64,000 nt of DNA. It comes from Rhodoferax sp. OV413. Its GTDB lineage: Bacteria; Pseudomonadota; Gammaproteobacteria; Burkholderiales; Burkholderiaceae_C. The translations under genes and the position numbers were made by a program. Below, piece after piece: positions 24,543 to 34,334 of the stretch. How positions within the stretch are numbered: position 1 is the stretch's first letter; each line of letters opens with the position of its first letter. The notes beneath the pieces were generated by a model that searched no databases, was not told where the DNA came from, and saw only the letters and a list, made by a program, of their open reading frames with translations. The stretch spans positions 62,001 through 126,000 of the forward strand of contig CAMAWD010000002.1 of NCBI GenBank assembly GCA_945861785.1, read 5' to 3'.

Positions 24543-25342
24543 TTTCGGGGGCGTCGATCGCGCGCATCGAGGCGTCCACGGTCTGGCGCGCAAAACGCGT
24601 CGAAACCTTCGATCTTCCCGAAGGCAGGGTGCTGGTGAAGGGCCAGCGCGAAACACGCAGCCCGTGGGCGCACCGGCTGCTCAACGCACTGGCCTGGATG
24701 GCAGGCGTTTCCTACATGAAGGCGGTGCCTGTCCATGGCGAGGCACGATCCCAGGCGATAGAGATCATGCGGCTGCGCGCACTGCATGGCGCAGGCCTGC
24801 CGGTGCCAGAAGTCCTGCATGTGGCCCCCGACTACTTCGTGATGACCTACCTCGGTGAGCGCGACATGGCGCTGACCCTGCGTGAACAGGGCCCGCAGGC
24901 CTGGGGCCTCTGGCTCTCGGCGATGGAGCATCTGTTGCAGGTGCATGCCCAAGGGCAGTACCTGAGCCAGTGTTTCGCCCGCAACATCATCGTCTCGGAC
25001 CGGTTTGATGGCCTGATCGATTTCGAGGACGACCCGCTGGAGGTCATGACGCTGGTCGAGGCGCAGGCGCGCGACTGGCTGATCTACCTGCAGTCGACGC
25101 TGTTCAACCTGGGCACCGGGCCAACGCAGGTCGATGCGGCACTGCGCGACCTGCTGGGCCGCGAGCTGGCGCCGGTGCGGGCTGTGTTGCGCCATGCCGC
25201 CGGTCGACTGGGCTGGCTGCGCTGGTTGCCGACCAACCGCAAGGTCTGGGGCAAGGACTTTGTCAGTTTGCAGGCGGTTGGCGCCGCTTTGCACCGCCAC
25301 TTTTCATCGCAGGCGCCTGGCGCCACAACCGGAGACTCCTGA
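24539..25342 (+). CDS. Kinase-fold protein lacking the catalytic aspartate (putative pseudokinase)
   Basis: A 267-residue protein resembling small-molecule/lipopolysaccharide (InaA/Bud32-like) kinases. A nucleotide-loop lysine candidate is VLVKGQ (K34), the hinge-like segment is [13 protein letters not shown], and the end of the catalytic loop and the metal site are FARNIIV (N149) and DFEDDP (D161). The aspartate expected five residues before N149 is Gln144 (LSQCFARN), so ordinary phosphotransfer is doubtful. It is locked into the operon: the start overlaps meaB by four bases and the stop overlaps pccB by one base. A role in regulating or assembling the mutase/carboxylase system is inference. 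Confidence 0.55.
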   Translation: MISGASIARIEASTVWRAKRVETFDLPEGRVLVKGQRETRSPWAHRLLNALAWMAGVSYMKAVPVHGEARSQAIEIMRLRALHGAGLPVPEVLHVAPDYFVMTYLGERDMALTLREQGPQAWGLWLSAMEHLLQVHAQGQYLSQCFARNIIVSDRFDGLIDFEDDPLEVMTLVEAQARDWLIYLQSTLFNLGTGPTQVDAALRDLLGRELAPVRAVLRHAAGRLGWLRWLPTNRKVWGKDFVSLQAVGAALHRHFSSQAPGATTGDS

Positions 25343-26874
25343 TGCACGAAATCCTCCAACAACTCGAAGCCAAACGCCAGCAGGCGCGCATGGGCGGCGG
25401 CCAGAAACGCATCGACGCCCAGCACCGAAAACACAAACTGACCGCACGCGAGCGGCTGGAACTGCTGCTGGACGAAGGCTCCTTCGAGGAATGGGACATG
25501 TTCGTCGAACACCGCTGCGTGGATTTCGGCATGCAGGACCAGAAGATCCCGGGCGACGGCGTTGTCACAGGTTACGGCATGATCAACGGCCGCCTGGTGT
25601 TCGTTTTCAGCCAGGACTTCACCGTCTTCGGCGGCGCCCTCTCCGAAGCCCATGCCGAGAAGATCTGCAAGGTGATGGACCAGGCGATGAAGGTTGGTGC
25701 GCCGGTGATCGGCATCAACGACTCGGGCGGTGCGCGCATCCAGGAGGGCGTGGCCTCGCTGGGCGGCTACGCTGATGTGTTCCAGCGCAACGTGATGGCC
25801 AGCGGTGTCGTGCCGCAGATCAGCATGGTGATGGGCCCGTGCGCGGGCGGGGCGGTGTATTCGCCGGCGATGACCGACTTCATCTTCATGGTCAAGGACA
25901 GCTCCTACATGTTCGTGACCGGCCCCGAGGTGGTCAAGACGGTCACGCACGAGGAGGTCACGGCCGAGGAACTCGGCGGCGCACTGACCCACACCACCAA
26001 GAGTGGCGTGGCCGACAGGGCCTTCGAGAACGACGTCGAGGCGCTGCTGATGTTGCGCCGGCTCTACAACTACCTGCCCCTGAACAACCGCGAGAAGGCC
26101 CCGGTGCGCCCCAGTGGCGACCCGGCGGAACGCATGGACATGAGCCTCGACACGCTGGTGCCTGACAGCGCCAACAAGCCGTATGACATGAAGGAGCTGA
26201 TCGTGAAGTCGGTCGACGACGGTGACTTCTTCGAACTGCAGCCGGACTACGCCAAGAATATCCTGACCGGTTTCGCCCGCATGGACGGGCAGACGGTGGG
26301 CATCGTGGCCAACCAGCCGCTGGTGCTGGCCGGTTGCCTGGACATCAAGTCGTCGATCAAGGCGGCGCGGTTCGTGCGTTTCTGTGATGCGTTCAACATC
26401 CCGGTGGTGACCTTTGTGGATGTGCCAGGTTTCATGCCCGGCACCAGCCAGGAATACGGCGGCATCATCAAGCATGGTGCCAAACTGTTGTATGCCTATG
26501 CCGAGTGCACCGTGCCCAAGATCACGGTGATCACCCGCAAGGCCTATGGCGGCGCCTACGACGTGATGAGCTCCAAGCACCTGCGCGGCGACGTCAACTT
26601 CGCCTGGCCCAACGCCGAGATCGCGGTGATGGGCGCCAAGGGCGCGGTGGAGATCATCTTTCGCGAGGACAAGGGCGACCCGGCCAAGCTGGCGGCCAGG
26701 GAGGCGGAGTACAAGGCGCGCTTCGCCAACCCGTTTGTGGCCGGTGCGCGCGGTTTCATCGACGACGTGATCCTGCCGCACGAGACCCGCAAGCGCATCT
26801 GCCGCAGCCTGATGATGCTGCGCGACAAGAAGGTCGAGAACCCGTGGCGCAAGCACGGCAACATCCCCCTGTAG
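25342..26874 (+). CDS. pccB: Propionyl-CoA carboxylase beta subunit (carboxyltransferase)
   Basis: A 510-residue biotin-dependent carboxyltransferase that moves CO2 from carboxybiotin to propionyl-CoA. Two crotonase-like halves are visible. The N-terminal half has [30 protein letters not shown] and [13 protein letters not shown]; the C-terminal half has [19 protein letters not shown] and [18 protein letters not shown]. Length is normal for PccB. The ATG shares its A with the preceding stop codon (TGATG), implying coupled translation. Confidence 0.95.
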   Translation: MHEILQQLEAKRQQARMGGGQKRIDAQHRKHKLTARERLELLLDEGSFEEWDMFVEHRCVDFGMQDQKIPGDGVVTGYGMINGRLVFVFSQDFTVFGGALSEAHAEKICKVMDQAMKVGAPVIGINDSGGARIQEGVASLGGYADVFQRNVMASGVVPQISMVMGPCAGGAVYSPAMTDFIFMVKDSSYMFVTGPEVVKTVTHEEVTAEELGGALTHTTKSGVADRAFENDVEALLMLRRLYNYLPLNNREKAPVRPSGDPAERMDMSLDTLVPDSANKPYDMKELIVKSVDDGDFFELQPDYAKNILTGFARMDGQTVGIVANQPLVLAGCLDIKSSIKAARFVRFCDAFNIPVVTFVDVPGFMPGTSQEYGGIIKHGAKLLYAYAECTVPKITVITRKAYGGAYDVMSSKHLRGDVNFAWPNAEIAVMGAKGAVEIIFREDKGDPAKLAAREAEYKARFANPFVAGARGFIDDVILPHETRKRICRSLMMLRDKKVENPWRKHGNIPL

Positions 26875-26884
26875 GAAGACACCC

Positions 26885-28933
26885 ATGTTCACGAAAATTC
26901 TGATTGCAAACCGGGGCGAGATCGCCTGTCGCGTCATCAAGACCGCGCGCAAGATGGGTATCCGCACCGTGGCGGTGTATTCCGACGCCGACCGCGACGC
27001 GCGCCACGTCGCGCTGGCCGACGAGGCAGTGCACATCGGGCCGGCGCCCAGCCGCGAGAGCTACCTGTTGGCCGATCGCATCATCGCAGCCTGCAAGCAG
27101 ACCGGCGCGCAGGCAGTGCACCCGGGTTACGGCTTTCTGAGCGAGAACGCAGAGTTCTCCAGGCGGGTCGAGGAGGAGGGCATCGTCTTCATCGGCCCAA
27201 AACACCATTCGATTGCTGCCATGGGCGACAAGATCGAGTCCAAGCGCCTGGCGGGCGCGGCGGGCGTGAACTGCATCCCGGGCGTCAATGAGTCGATCGA
27301 GACCGCCGCGAAGGCGGTTGAAATCGCCCGCAGCATCGGTTACCCGGTGATGATCAAGGCCAGCGCAGGGGGTGGCGGCAAGGGCCTGCGGGTGGCCCAG
27401 GACGACAAAGAGGCGTTCGAGGGTTTCACCAGTTGCCGCAACGAGGCGCGCAACAGCTTCGGCGACGACCGCGTCTTCATCGAGAAGTTCGTCGAGGAGC
27501 CGCGCCACATCGAGATCCAGCTGATTGCCGACAGCCAGGGCAACACGCTGTACCTGAACGAGCGCGAGTGCTCGATCCAGCGCCGCCACCAGAAGGTGAT
27601 CGAGGAGGCGCCCAGCCCATTTATCAGCGATGCCACACGCAAGGCGATGGGTGAACAGGCGGTCGCCCTGGCCAAGGCAGTGCGTTACCAGAGCGCCGGC
27701 ACCGTGGAGTTCGTCGTGGGCAAGGACCAGAGCTTCTATTTTCTGGAGATGAACACCCGGCTGCAGGTCGAACACCCGGTGACCGAGTGCATCACGGGGT
27801 TGGACCTGGTGGAGCTGATGATCCGCGTCGCGGCCGGTGAGGCGCTGCCCCTGACGCAGGCCGAGGTCAGGCGTGACGGCTGGGCCATCGAGTGCCGGAT
27901 CAACGCCGAGGACCCGTTCCGCAACTTCCTGCCCAGCACCGGGCGCCTGGTGCGTTTCGCGCCGCCGGTCGAGAACATGTTTGCCGCCGATACCAGCCGC
28001 TGGCACGGTGTGCGGGTGGACACCGGCGTGCAGGATGGCGGCGAGATCCCGATGTTCTACGACTCGATGATCGCCAAGCTGATCGTGCACGGTCGGGACC
28101 GCGCCGAAGCCATCGCCATGATGCGCGAGGCGCTCAACGGGTTCGTGATCCGTGGTGTGTCGAGCAACATCCCGTTCCAGTCCGCCCTGCTGGCCCATCC
28201 GCGTTTCGCCGCCGGCGACTTCAATACCGGTTTCATTGCCCAGAACTACAGCGCCGGTTTCCGTGCCGAAGATGTACCCCACGAGGACAACGATTTCCTG
28301 ATCGCGCTGGCGGCGTTCGTGCGGCGCAAGTCGCGCGAGCGTGCAACTGGTTTGTCCGGGCAGCGGGCCGGCTACCAGGTGCGGGCGGGGAGCGACTACA
28401 CCGTGATCACGCTGGGGCAGGGGGGTAACAACAGCTACACACCGGTGCATGTCGAGGAGTTCGAAGGTGAAACCGGTTCTGCAACGATCCGCATCCGGCA
28501 CCGGAGTTTCTCGATCTGCAGTCGGTCGCGCCTGAACGACATCTGCATCCGCGGCAGCGTCAACGGCGTGCCGTTCACGGCGCAGGTGGAACGCGGATCG
28601 GTGCGCAACCCGCTGGTGCTGAGCGTGCAGCACAATGGCTGCCGCATCGACGCGCTGGTCGGTTCGCCCCGCATGGCCGAGTTGTACCAGCTCATGCCCT
28701 ACAAGGCGCCGCCAGACATGAGCCGTTTTGTGCTGTCGCCGATGCCCGGGCTGCTGGTCGACATCGCCGTGCAGCCTGGTCAGAAGGTACAGGCAGGAGA
28801 ACGCGTGGCAGTGATCGAGGCCATGAAGATGGAGAACGTCCTGTTCGCGGCGGCCGACGGTGTGGTGGGCAAGGTGCTGGCCGCCAAGGGCGAGTCCCTG
28901 GCGGTCGACCAGCCGATTGTCGAATTCGTCTGA
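26885..28933 (+). CDS. pccA: Propionyl-CoA carboxylase alpha subunit (biotin carboxylase and carrier)
   Basis: A 682-residue protein. The biotin carboxylase part (about residues 1-450) has KILIANRGEIACRV, the ATP-grasp glycine loop KASAGGGGKGLR, RDCSIQRRHQK-like ECSIQRRHQKVIEEAP, and EMNTRLQVEHPVTE. A linker/BT domain follows, and the C-terminal biotinyl domain carries the biotin lysine in EAMKMEN near residue 648. It forms the carboxylase with PccB, ten bases upstream, and supplies methylmalonyl-CoA to the mutase. Confidence 0.95.
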   Translation: MFTKILIANRGEIACRVIKTARKMGIRTVAVYSDADRDARHVALADEAVHIGPAPSRESYLLADRIIAACKQTGAQAVHPGYGFLSENAEFSRRVEEEGIVFIGPKHHSIAAMGDKIESKRLAGAAGVNCIPGVNESIETAAKAVEIARSIGYPVMIKASAGGGGKGLRVAQDDKEAFEGFTSCRNEARNSFGDDRVFIEKFVEEPRHIEIQLIADSQGNTLYLNERECSIQRRHQKVIEEAPSPFISDATRKAMGEQAVALAKAVRYQSAGTVEFVVGKDQSFYFLEMNTRLQVEHPVTECITGLDLVELMIRVAAGEALPLTQAEVRRDGWAIECRINAEDPFRNFLPSTGRLVRFAPPVENMFAADTSRWHGVRVDTGVQDGGEIPMFYDSMIAKLIVHGRDRAEAIAMMREALNGFVIRGVSSNIPFQSALLAHPRFAAGDFNTGFIAQNYSAGFRAEDVPHEDNDFLIALAAFVRRKSRERATGLSGQRAGYQVRAGSDYTVITLGQGGNNSYTPVHVEEFEGETGSATIRIRHRSFSICSRSRLNDICIRGSVNGVPFTAQVERGSVRNPLVLSVQHNGCRIDALVGSPRMAELYQLMPYKAPPDMSRFVLSPMPGLLVDIAVQPGQKVQAGERVAVIEAMKMENVLFAAADGVVGKVLAAKGESLAVDQPIVEFV

Positions 28934-28948
28934 CAACCAGGAGCACAC

Positions 28949-29410
28949 ATGGACCGGCCATTCAAGGTTTTGGGTATCCAGCAGATCGCCATCGGTGCAC
29001 TCGACAAGAACCGCCTGCGCCGGTTGTGGGTCGACATGCTCGGCCTGCAGGTCACCGGCAATTTTGTCAGCGAGCGTGAAAACGTCGACGAGGACATCTG
29101 CAGCATGGGGCAGGGCCCTTTCAAGGTCGAAGTCGATCTGATGCAGCCGCTCGATCCGGATGGCAAGCCCGCCGTGCACAACACCCCGTTGAACCACGTC
29201 GGGTTATGGATCGACGACCTGCCCGCGGCCGCAGCGTGGTTGCAGGAGCAAGGCGTGCGCCTGGCGCCTGGCGGCATCCGCAAGGGCGCTGCCGGCCACG
29301 ACATCTGCTTCCTGCACCCCAAGGCCAACGACGCATTTCCGATCGCCGGCGAAGGGGTGCTGATCGAGCTGGTCCAGGCCCCCCCTGAGGTTGTCCAGGC
29401 ACTCTCCTAA
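28949..29410 (+). CDS. Glyoxalase/VOC-fold protein, candidate methylmalonyl-CoA epimerase
   Basis: A 153-residue protein with two beta-alpha-beta3 repeats. Its operon position after PccA, which makes (S)-methylmalonyl-CoA, matches the need for an epimerase before the mutase. Candidate metal ligands are in [15 protein letters not shown] (His) and VLIELVQ (Glu). At the first ligand position, where epimerases normally have His at the start (HIAI/HIGI), it reads IQQIAIG, so the ligand is Gln or the site is altered. Alternatives are other VOC enzymes. AGGAG precedes the ATG. Confidence 0.6.
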   Translation: MDRPFKVLGIQQIAIGALDKNRLRRLWVDMLGLQVTGNFVSERENVDEDICSMGQGPFKVEVDLMQPLDPDGKPAVHNTPLNHVGLWIDDLPAAAAWLQEQGVRLAPGGIRKGAAGHDICFLHPKANDAFPIAGEGVLIELVQAPPEVVQALS

Positions 29411-29498
29411 TTTTCCTGATCCGCGAATTGGGAAAAATTTGAGGCCATTTCCGGCTTAGACTGTCAGCACGCGGCAAAAGCAACAAGCGCCCGCAGCC

Positions 29499-29514
29499 AA
29501 GGAGACACGATTTG
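29499..29514 (+). promoter_or_regulatory. Strong ribosome-binding site that fixes a TTG start
   Basis: AAGGAG (29499-29504) lies seven bases before TTG (29512). There is no ATG or GTG in frame before the conserved N-terminus of the protein, and the next Met is well inside it. TTG is therefore the start, an uncommon choice with a near-ideal Shine-Dalgarno sequence. Confidence 0.75.
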
Positions 29515-31344
29515 CAGCCTACGAACATTGCTGATCCGGCCTATTTCCATAAAGTGGTCGATTGTCAACTGGCCTGCCCGGCCCACACTCCCGTCCCCGA
29601 GTACATTCGCCTGATTGCCCAAGGGCGGTATTCCGACGCCTACATGGTCAACTGGGTGTCGAATGTGTTTCCGGGGGTGCTCGGGCGCACCTGCGACCGC
29701 CCCTGCGAGCCCGCCTGCCGGCGCGGCAGGGTCGAGGAGAGCAACGGGGCGCACCCGGAGCCAGTGGCGATCTGCCGCCTCAAGCGGGTCGCAGCCGACC
29801 TCAAGGACGACATCCGCGGCCGCATGCCGGCGATTGCGCCGCACAACGGCAAGCGCATCGCCTGCGTTGGCGCGGGGCCTGCGTCCCTGACGGTCGCACG
29901 TGACCTGCTGCCACTCGGTTACCAGGTAACGATTTTCGACGGCGAGGTCAAGGCAGGCGGGTTCATCCGCAGCCAGATACCACGGTTTCGCCTGCCCGAA
30001 TCGGTGATCGACGAGGAGACCGGTTACATCCTCGATCTGGGCGTCGATTTCCGAAGCGGTGAACGGATCGCGTCCATGAAAGACCTGATGGGGCAGGGTT
30101 ATGACGCGATTTTTGTCGGTTGCGGCGCGCCCCGAGGCCGCGATCTCGACCTGCCCGGGCGGCGCGAAATCAAGGACAACATCCACATTGGCATCGACTG
30201 GTTGGCGTCGGTTTCTTTCGGCCATATCACGGGCATCGGCCGGCGCGTGATCGTGCTGGGTGGTGGCAACACCGCCATGGACTGCTGCCGCTCGTCACGC
30301 CGCCTTGGTGGCACGGATGTCAAGGTGATCGTGCGAAGTGGTTTTGACGAGATGAAGGCCTCGCCCTGGGAAAAGGAAGACGCCCAGCACGAAGGCATTC
30401 CGATCGTCAACTTCCACGTACCCAAGACCTTCGAGCATGTCGATGGCAAGCTCACAGGCATGACGTTCGAAGTGGTCCAGGCGGTGTACGACGCCCAAGG
30501 CAAACGCAGCCTGGTGCCGACCGGCGTGCCGGATGTACTGGTCGAATGCGACGCAGTCCTGATCGCCGTCGGCCAGGAGAACGCATTTCCCTGGATCGAG
30601 GCCGACAGCGGCATTCAGTTTGACAAATGGGGCCTGCCGGTCCTGGGCAAGGACAGCCTGCAGTCCACCGTGCGCAACGTCTTTTTCGGCGGCGATTCGG
30701 CCCTCGGTCCGAAGAACATCATCACCGCCGTGGCGCAGGGCCATGAGGCGGCGGTGTCGATCGACAGATTGCTGAACGGCGAGGACGTCAACCAGCGCCC
30801 GGACCCCACCACCAACCTGCTGTCCCAGAAGATGGGCATCCATGAGTGGAGCTTCGACAACGATGTATCGCCGGACGAGCGTTACAAGGTGCCATGGGCC
30901 AAGGCCGAGATGGCGCTGGCCAGCATCCGGGTCGAGGTCGAGTTGGGCTTTGACGCAGCGACCGCCTTCAAGGAGGCCAGTCGTTGCTTGAACTGCGACG
31001 TGCAGACGGTCTTCACGCACGAGACCTGCATCGAGTGTGACGCCTGTGTGGACATCTGCCCGATGGACTGCATCACATTCACTGCCAATGGCGACGAGCC
31101 TGACCTGCGCGCCCGACTCTCTGCACCGGCCGTCAATCTGGTGCAGGACCTCTATGTATCGGCCGAACTGAAGACCGGCCGGGTCATGGTCAAGGACGAA
31201 GATGTCTGCCTGCATTGCGGCCTGTGTGCAGAACGCTGCCCGACAGGCGCATGGGACATGCAGAAGTTCCTGCTGACCACCACCAAGGCGGGCCCGGGTT
31301 GCCGCACCTCGGCAAAATCGCCACGCGCTCTGGAGCCCGCATGA
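29512..31344 (+). CDS. korC: FAD/NAD(P)-binding iron-sulfur oxidoreductase subunit (KorC-like)
   Basis: A 610-residue protein of the glutamate synthase small-subunit/NfnL kind. An N-terminal cysteine-rich iron-sulfur segment (CQLACPAHTPVPEY and CDRPCEPACRRG, residues about 18-70) is followed by FAD-binding GAGPASLTVARDL, NAD(P)-binding VLGGGNTAMDC and a GGDSALGP flavin motif. The C-terminus has two ferredoxin-type [4Fe-4S] motifs, CIECDACVDICP and CLHCGLCAERCP. It is expected to link the 2-oxoacid oxidoreductase encoded by the next two genes to NAD(P) and/or ferredoxin, as in the three-subunit 2-oxoglutarate:NADP oxidoreductase described in Azoarcus. The stop overlaps the next start as ATGA. 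Confidence 0.82.
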   Translation: MQPTNIADPAYFHKVVDCQLACPAHTPVPEYIRLIAQGRYSDAYMVNWVSNVFPGVLGRTCDRPCEPACRRGRVEESNGAHPEPVAICRLKRVAADLKDDIRGRMPAIAPHNGKRIACVGAGPASLTVARDLLPLGYQVTIFDGEVKAGGFIRSQIPRFRLPESVIDEETGYILDLGVDFRSGERIASMKDLMGQGYDAIFVGCGAPRGRDLDLPGRREIKDNIHIGIDWLASVSFGHITGIGRRVIVLGGGNTAMDCCRSSRRLGGTDVKVIVRSGFDEMKASPWEKEDAQHEGIPIVNFHVPKTFEHVDGKLTGMTFEVVQAVYDAQGKRSLVPTGVPDVLVECDAVLIAVGQENAFPWIEADSGIQFDKWGLPVLGKDSLQSTVRNVFFGGDSALGPKNIITAVAQGHEAAVSIDRLLNGEDVNQRPDPTTNLLSQKMGIHEWSFDNDVSPDERYKVPWAKAEMALASIRVEVELGFDAATAFKEASRCLNCDVQTVFTHETCIECDACVDICPMDCITFTANGDEPDLRARLSAPAVNLVQDLYVSAELKTGRVMVKDEDVCLHCGLCAERCPTGAWDMQKFLLTTTKAGPGCRTSAKSPRALEPA

Positions 31345-33191
31345 AACGCATCGAAGCTGTCAATGATTTCGTCATCAAGTTCGCCAACGTGAACGGCTCG
31401 GGGTCGGCCTCGGCCAACGAGTTGTTCGCCAAGGCGGTGATGCGCATGGGTGTGCCGGTGAGTCCGCGCAACATTTTCCCCAGCAACATCCAGGGCATGC
31501 CGACCTGGTACGAAGCCCGCGTGTGCGAAAAGGGTTACCACGGGCGGCGTGGCGGGGTCGACATGATGGTGGCCATGAACCCGCAGACCTGGGATGCCGA
31601 CATGGCCGAGATCGAGCCCGGCGGTTACCTGTTCTACGACAGCACGCGGCCGATTCCGGAGTCGAAATTCCGCCCCGACGTGCACCGTATCGGCATGCCG
31701 CTGACCGAAATCAGCAACGCGGCCTACGGAGACCCGCGGCAACGCCAGTTGTTCAAGAACATCATCTACGTGGGTGCCTTGTCGCTGTTGCTCGACCTGG
31801 ACGCCGCAGTTTTCGAGCGCCTTTTCTCTGAACAGTACAAGGGCAAGGAGCGCCTGCTGGACTCCAACGTCCGGGCCTTGCACCTGGGGCGTGATTTTGC
31901 AAGGGAACATCTTGACGGCCCGCTGGGCATCCGTGTGCGCAAGTCCGACATGGTCGGCGACCAGATCTTCATCGACGGCAACAGCGCCGTTGCGCTGGGT
32001 TGCATCTATGGCGGAGCCACTGTGGCCGCCTGGTACCCGATCACGCCATCTTCTTCGGTGCCTGAAGCGTTCCAGAAATACTGTGACAAGTTTCGCGTCG
32101 ACCCGGCAACTGGCCAGCACCGTTATGCCATCGTGCAGGCCGAGGACGAACTGGCGTCCATCGGCATGGTGGTGGGCGCTGGCTGGAACGGTGCACGGGC
32201 CTTTACCGCCACGTCCGGGCCGGGCATATCCCTGATGACCGAATTCATCGGCCTGGCCTATTTCGCAGAGATCCCCGTCACGATCGTCAACGTGCAGCGT
32301 GGCGGGCCTTCCACCGGCATGCCGACGCGCACACAGCAGTCCGATATTCTTGCTTGCGCCTACGCGTCTCACGGCGATACCAAACACGTTTTGCTGTTTC
32401 CCCAGGATCCCCACGAGTGTTTCGAGCATGCCGCCAAGGCGCTGGACCTTGCCGACCGCCTGCAGACGCCCATCTTCCTCATGACCGACCTGGACATCGG
32501 CATGAACCAGCGCCTTTCCAAGCCATTTGTCTGGGATGACGCACAGACCTATGACCGGGGCAAGGTGATGACCGCAGCCGAACTCGAGGCCGGCAAGGAT
32601 TTCGGGCGTTACAAAGATGTGGACGGTGATGGCATTCCCTGGCGCACCTTGCCCGGAACACACCCGACCAAGGGCGCGTTTTTCACGCGTGGCACCACCC
32701 GCGACCCGTATGCGCGTTATTCGGAACGCGGACCCGACTACGTCTACAACATGGAGCGCCTGCTGAAAAAGTTCCGCACGGCAGCCGACCTTGTGCCGCA
32801 GCCGGTCGTGCAGGCGGCGAAGAAGCCGTCTGCGCTGGGCGTGATCTACTTCGGTTCGACCAGCCCCGCGATGCGCGAGGCGCTCGACGTTCTCGAACAG
32901 GAAGATCTGCATCTGGACGCCTTGCGCCTGTGCGCATTTCCGTTCCCTGATTCGGTCGCCGCCTTCATTGCCGCCCATGAACTGGTGTTCGTGGTGGAGC
33001 AGAACCGCGATGCACAGATGCACGCTTTGCTGGTCAATGAACTCGATATCGACCCGGCGCGCTTCAAGCGCGTGTTGCACTACGACGGCACACCGATCAC
33101 GGCGCGCTTTATTGCCGGCGCCATCCGCAAGCTGGCACGTCCGGCGCCCGCACTGCTCGCCACCATGGCGCCTGACAAGGAATTGGCATGA
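31341..33191 (+). CDS. korA: 2-oxoacid:acceptor oxidoreductase, fused gamma-alpha subunit (KorA-like)
   Basis: A 616-residue subunit. The N-terminal 190 residues are the gamma domain (NGSGSASANELFAKAVMRMG; YLFYDSTRPIPES). The alpha domain follows, with ITPSSSVPE, QAEDELASIGMVVGAGWNGAR, TSGPGISLMTEFIGLAYFAE and the QRGGPSTGMPTRTQQ loop. A C-terminal domain contains VEQNRDAQM. This gamma-alpha order is that of KorA/OorA-type 2-oxoglutarate enzymes, though other 2-oxoacids cannot be excluded. It overlaps both neighbours by four bases, so the three subunits are likely made together. Confidence 0.88.
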   Translation: MKRIEAVNDFVIKFANVNGSGSASANELFAKAVMRMGVPVSPRNIFPSNIQGMPTWYEARVCEKGYHGRRGGVDMMVAMNPQTWDADMAEIEPGGYLFYDSTRPIPESKFRPDVHRIGMPLTEISNAAYGDPRQRQLFKNIIYVGALSLLLDLDAAVFERLFSEQYKGKERLLDSNVRALHLGRDFAREHLDGPLGIRVRKSDMVGDQIFIDGNSAVALGCIYGGATVAAWYPITPSSSVPEAFQKYCDKFRVDPATGQHRYAIVQAEDELASIGMVVGAGWNGARAFTATSGPGISLMTEFIGLAYFAEIPVTIVNVQRGGPSTGMPTRTQQSDILACAYASHGDTKHVLLFPQDPHECFEHAAKALDLADRLQTPIFLMTDLDIGMNQRLSKPFVWDDAQTYDRGKVMTAAELEAGKDFGRYKDVDGDGIPWRTLPGTHPTKGAFFTRGTTRDPYARYSERGPDYVYNMERLLKKFRTAADLVPQPVVQAAKKPSALGVIYFGSTSPAMREALDVLEQEDLHLDALRLCAFPFPDSVAAFIAAHELVFVVEQNRDAQMHALLVNELDIDPARFKRVLHYDGTPITARFIAGAIRKLARPAPALLATMAPDKELA

Positions 33192-34243
33192 CCTACATCA
33201 CCAAGCCCCGGCTGCACCATCCCTCCCTCACACTGAACAAGGTCGGTTACACCCGGCGCGACTACGAGGGGCGAATCTCCACCTTGTGCGCCGGCTGCGG
33301 CCATGACTCGATTTCCGCAGCCATCATCCAGGCCTGCTGGGAACTCGACATCGAACCGCACCGGGTGGCCAAACTGTCGGGTATCGGGTGCAGTTCCAAG
33401 ACGCCGGACTACTTCCTGGGCGCCTCGCACGGATTCAACACCGTGCACGGGCGCATGCCGTCGGTTCTGACCGGCGCAAACCTGGCCAACCGCGACTTGC
33501 TGTACCTGGGGGTCTCGGGCGATGGCGATTCGGCGTCGATCGGCCTGGGGCAGTTTGCCAATGCAATGCGACGCGGTGTGCGCATGGCCTACATTGTGGA
33601 GAACAACGGCGTCTACGGGCTTACCAAGGGACAGTTCTCCGCCACTGCCGACCGCGGCTCCAAAAGCAAGAAGGGCGTCATCAACAACGACAGCCCGGTG
33701 GACCTGGTCGGTCTGGCCCTGCAGCTTGGCGCCACCTACGTGGCACGCAGCTTCTCGGGTGACAAGGAGCAGTTGGTGCCATTGATCAAGGGCGCCATGT
33801 CCCATGGTGGCGCCGCGTTCATCGACGTCATCAGCCCGTGTGTCACCTTCAACAACCATGGCGGCAGCACCAAGAGTTATGACTACGTGCGCCAGCACAA
33901 CGAGGCCGTCAGCCGCATCGACTTCATCACGTCGCGCGACGAAATCACCACCCAGTATGCGGCCGGGGAGGTGGTAGAAGTTCAGCAGCACGATGGAAGC
34001 ACGCTGCGCCTGCGCAAGCTGCACGCGGACTATGACCCCACAGACCGTTACGCGGCCATGAGTTACATGCAGGTACACCAGGCGCGCGGAGAGGTTGTAA
34101 CCGGCCTGCTGTACCTCGATCCACTCGCCACGGACCTGCACACCATGCTCAATACGGTGGACAAGCCACTGGCCGCCCTGGCCGAGGCGCAACTCTGCCC
34201 CGGCTCCGCCGCACTGGCGAAACTCAACGCATCGTTGCGATAG
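33188..34243 (+). CDS. korB: 2-oxoacid:acceptor oxidoreductase, beta subunit (KorB-like)
   Basis: A 351-residue thiamine diphosphate-binding subunit. STLCAGCGHDSISAAI and GIGCSSKTPDYF supply cluster and cofactor contacts, and the thiamine motif runs from GDGDSASIGLGQFANAMRR to ENNGVYGLTKGQ. A C-terminal region with YMQVHQARGEV is typical of KorB. Its start overlaps KorA. With KorA and KorC it would oxidise a 2-oxoacid to acyl-CoA and store the electrons as reduced ferredoxin or NAD(P)H. Confidence 0.9.
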   Translation: MTYITKPRLHHPSLTLNKVGYTRRDYEGRISTLCAGCGHDSISAAIIQACWELDIEPHRVAKLSGIGCSSKTPDYFLGASHGFNTVHGRMPSVLTGANLANRDLLYLGVSGDGDSASIGLGQFANAMRRGVRMAYIVENNGVYGLTKGQFSATADRGSKSKKGVINNDSPVDLVGLALQLGATYVARSFSGDKEQLVPLIKGAMSHGGAAFIDVISPCVTFNNHGGSTKSYDYVRQHNEAVSRIDFITSRDEITTQYAAGEVVEVQQHDGSTLRLRKLHADYDPTDRYAAMSYMQVHQARGEVVTGLLYLDPLATDLHTMLNTVDKPLAALAEAQLCPGSAALAKLNASLR

Positions 34244-34270
34244 GGACGGGCCGATCTCACGACACAACAG

Positions 34271-34302
34271 CAGGGCAACAGGGCAGCAGGGCAGCAGGGC
34301 AG
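34271..34302. repeat. Four 8-base tandem repeats in the korB-CBS gap
   Basis: cagggcaa followed by three perfect copies of cagggcag lie in the 91-base gap between korB and the CBS-domain gene. The tract ends 32 bases before the next ATG, so copy-number change would alter spacing without touching protein. Confidence 0.85.
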
Positions 34303-34334
34303 GACAGTCATCTTCACGTGAAAGGATTGCCACC

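Noticed and set aside
25084-29197. Two very long minus-strand open frames (650 and 813 codons) opposite pccB and pccA
   Set aside because: These are GC-rich antisense shadows with His/Arg/Ala-rich translations; the sense strand has complete, well-conserved carboxylase genes.
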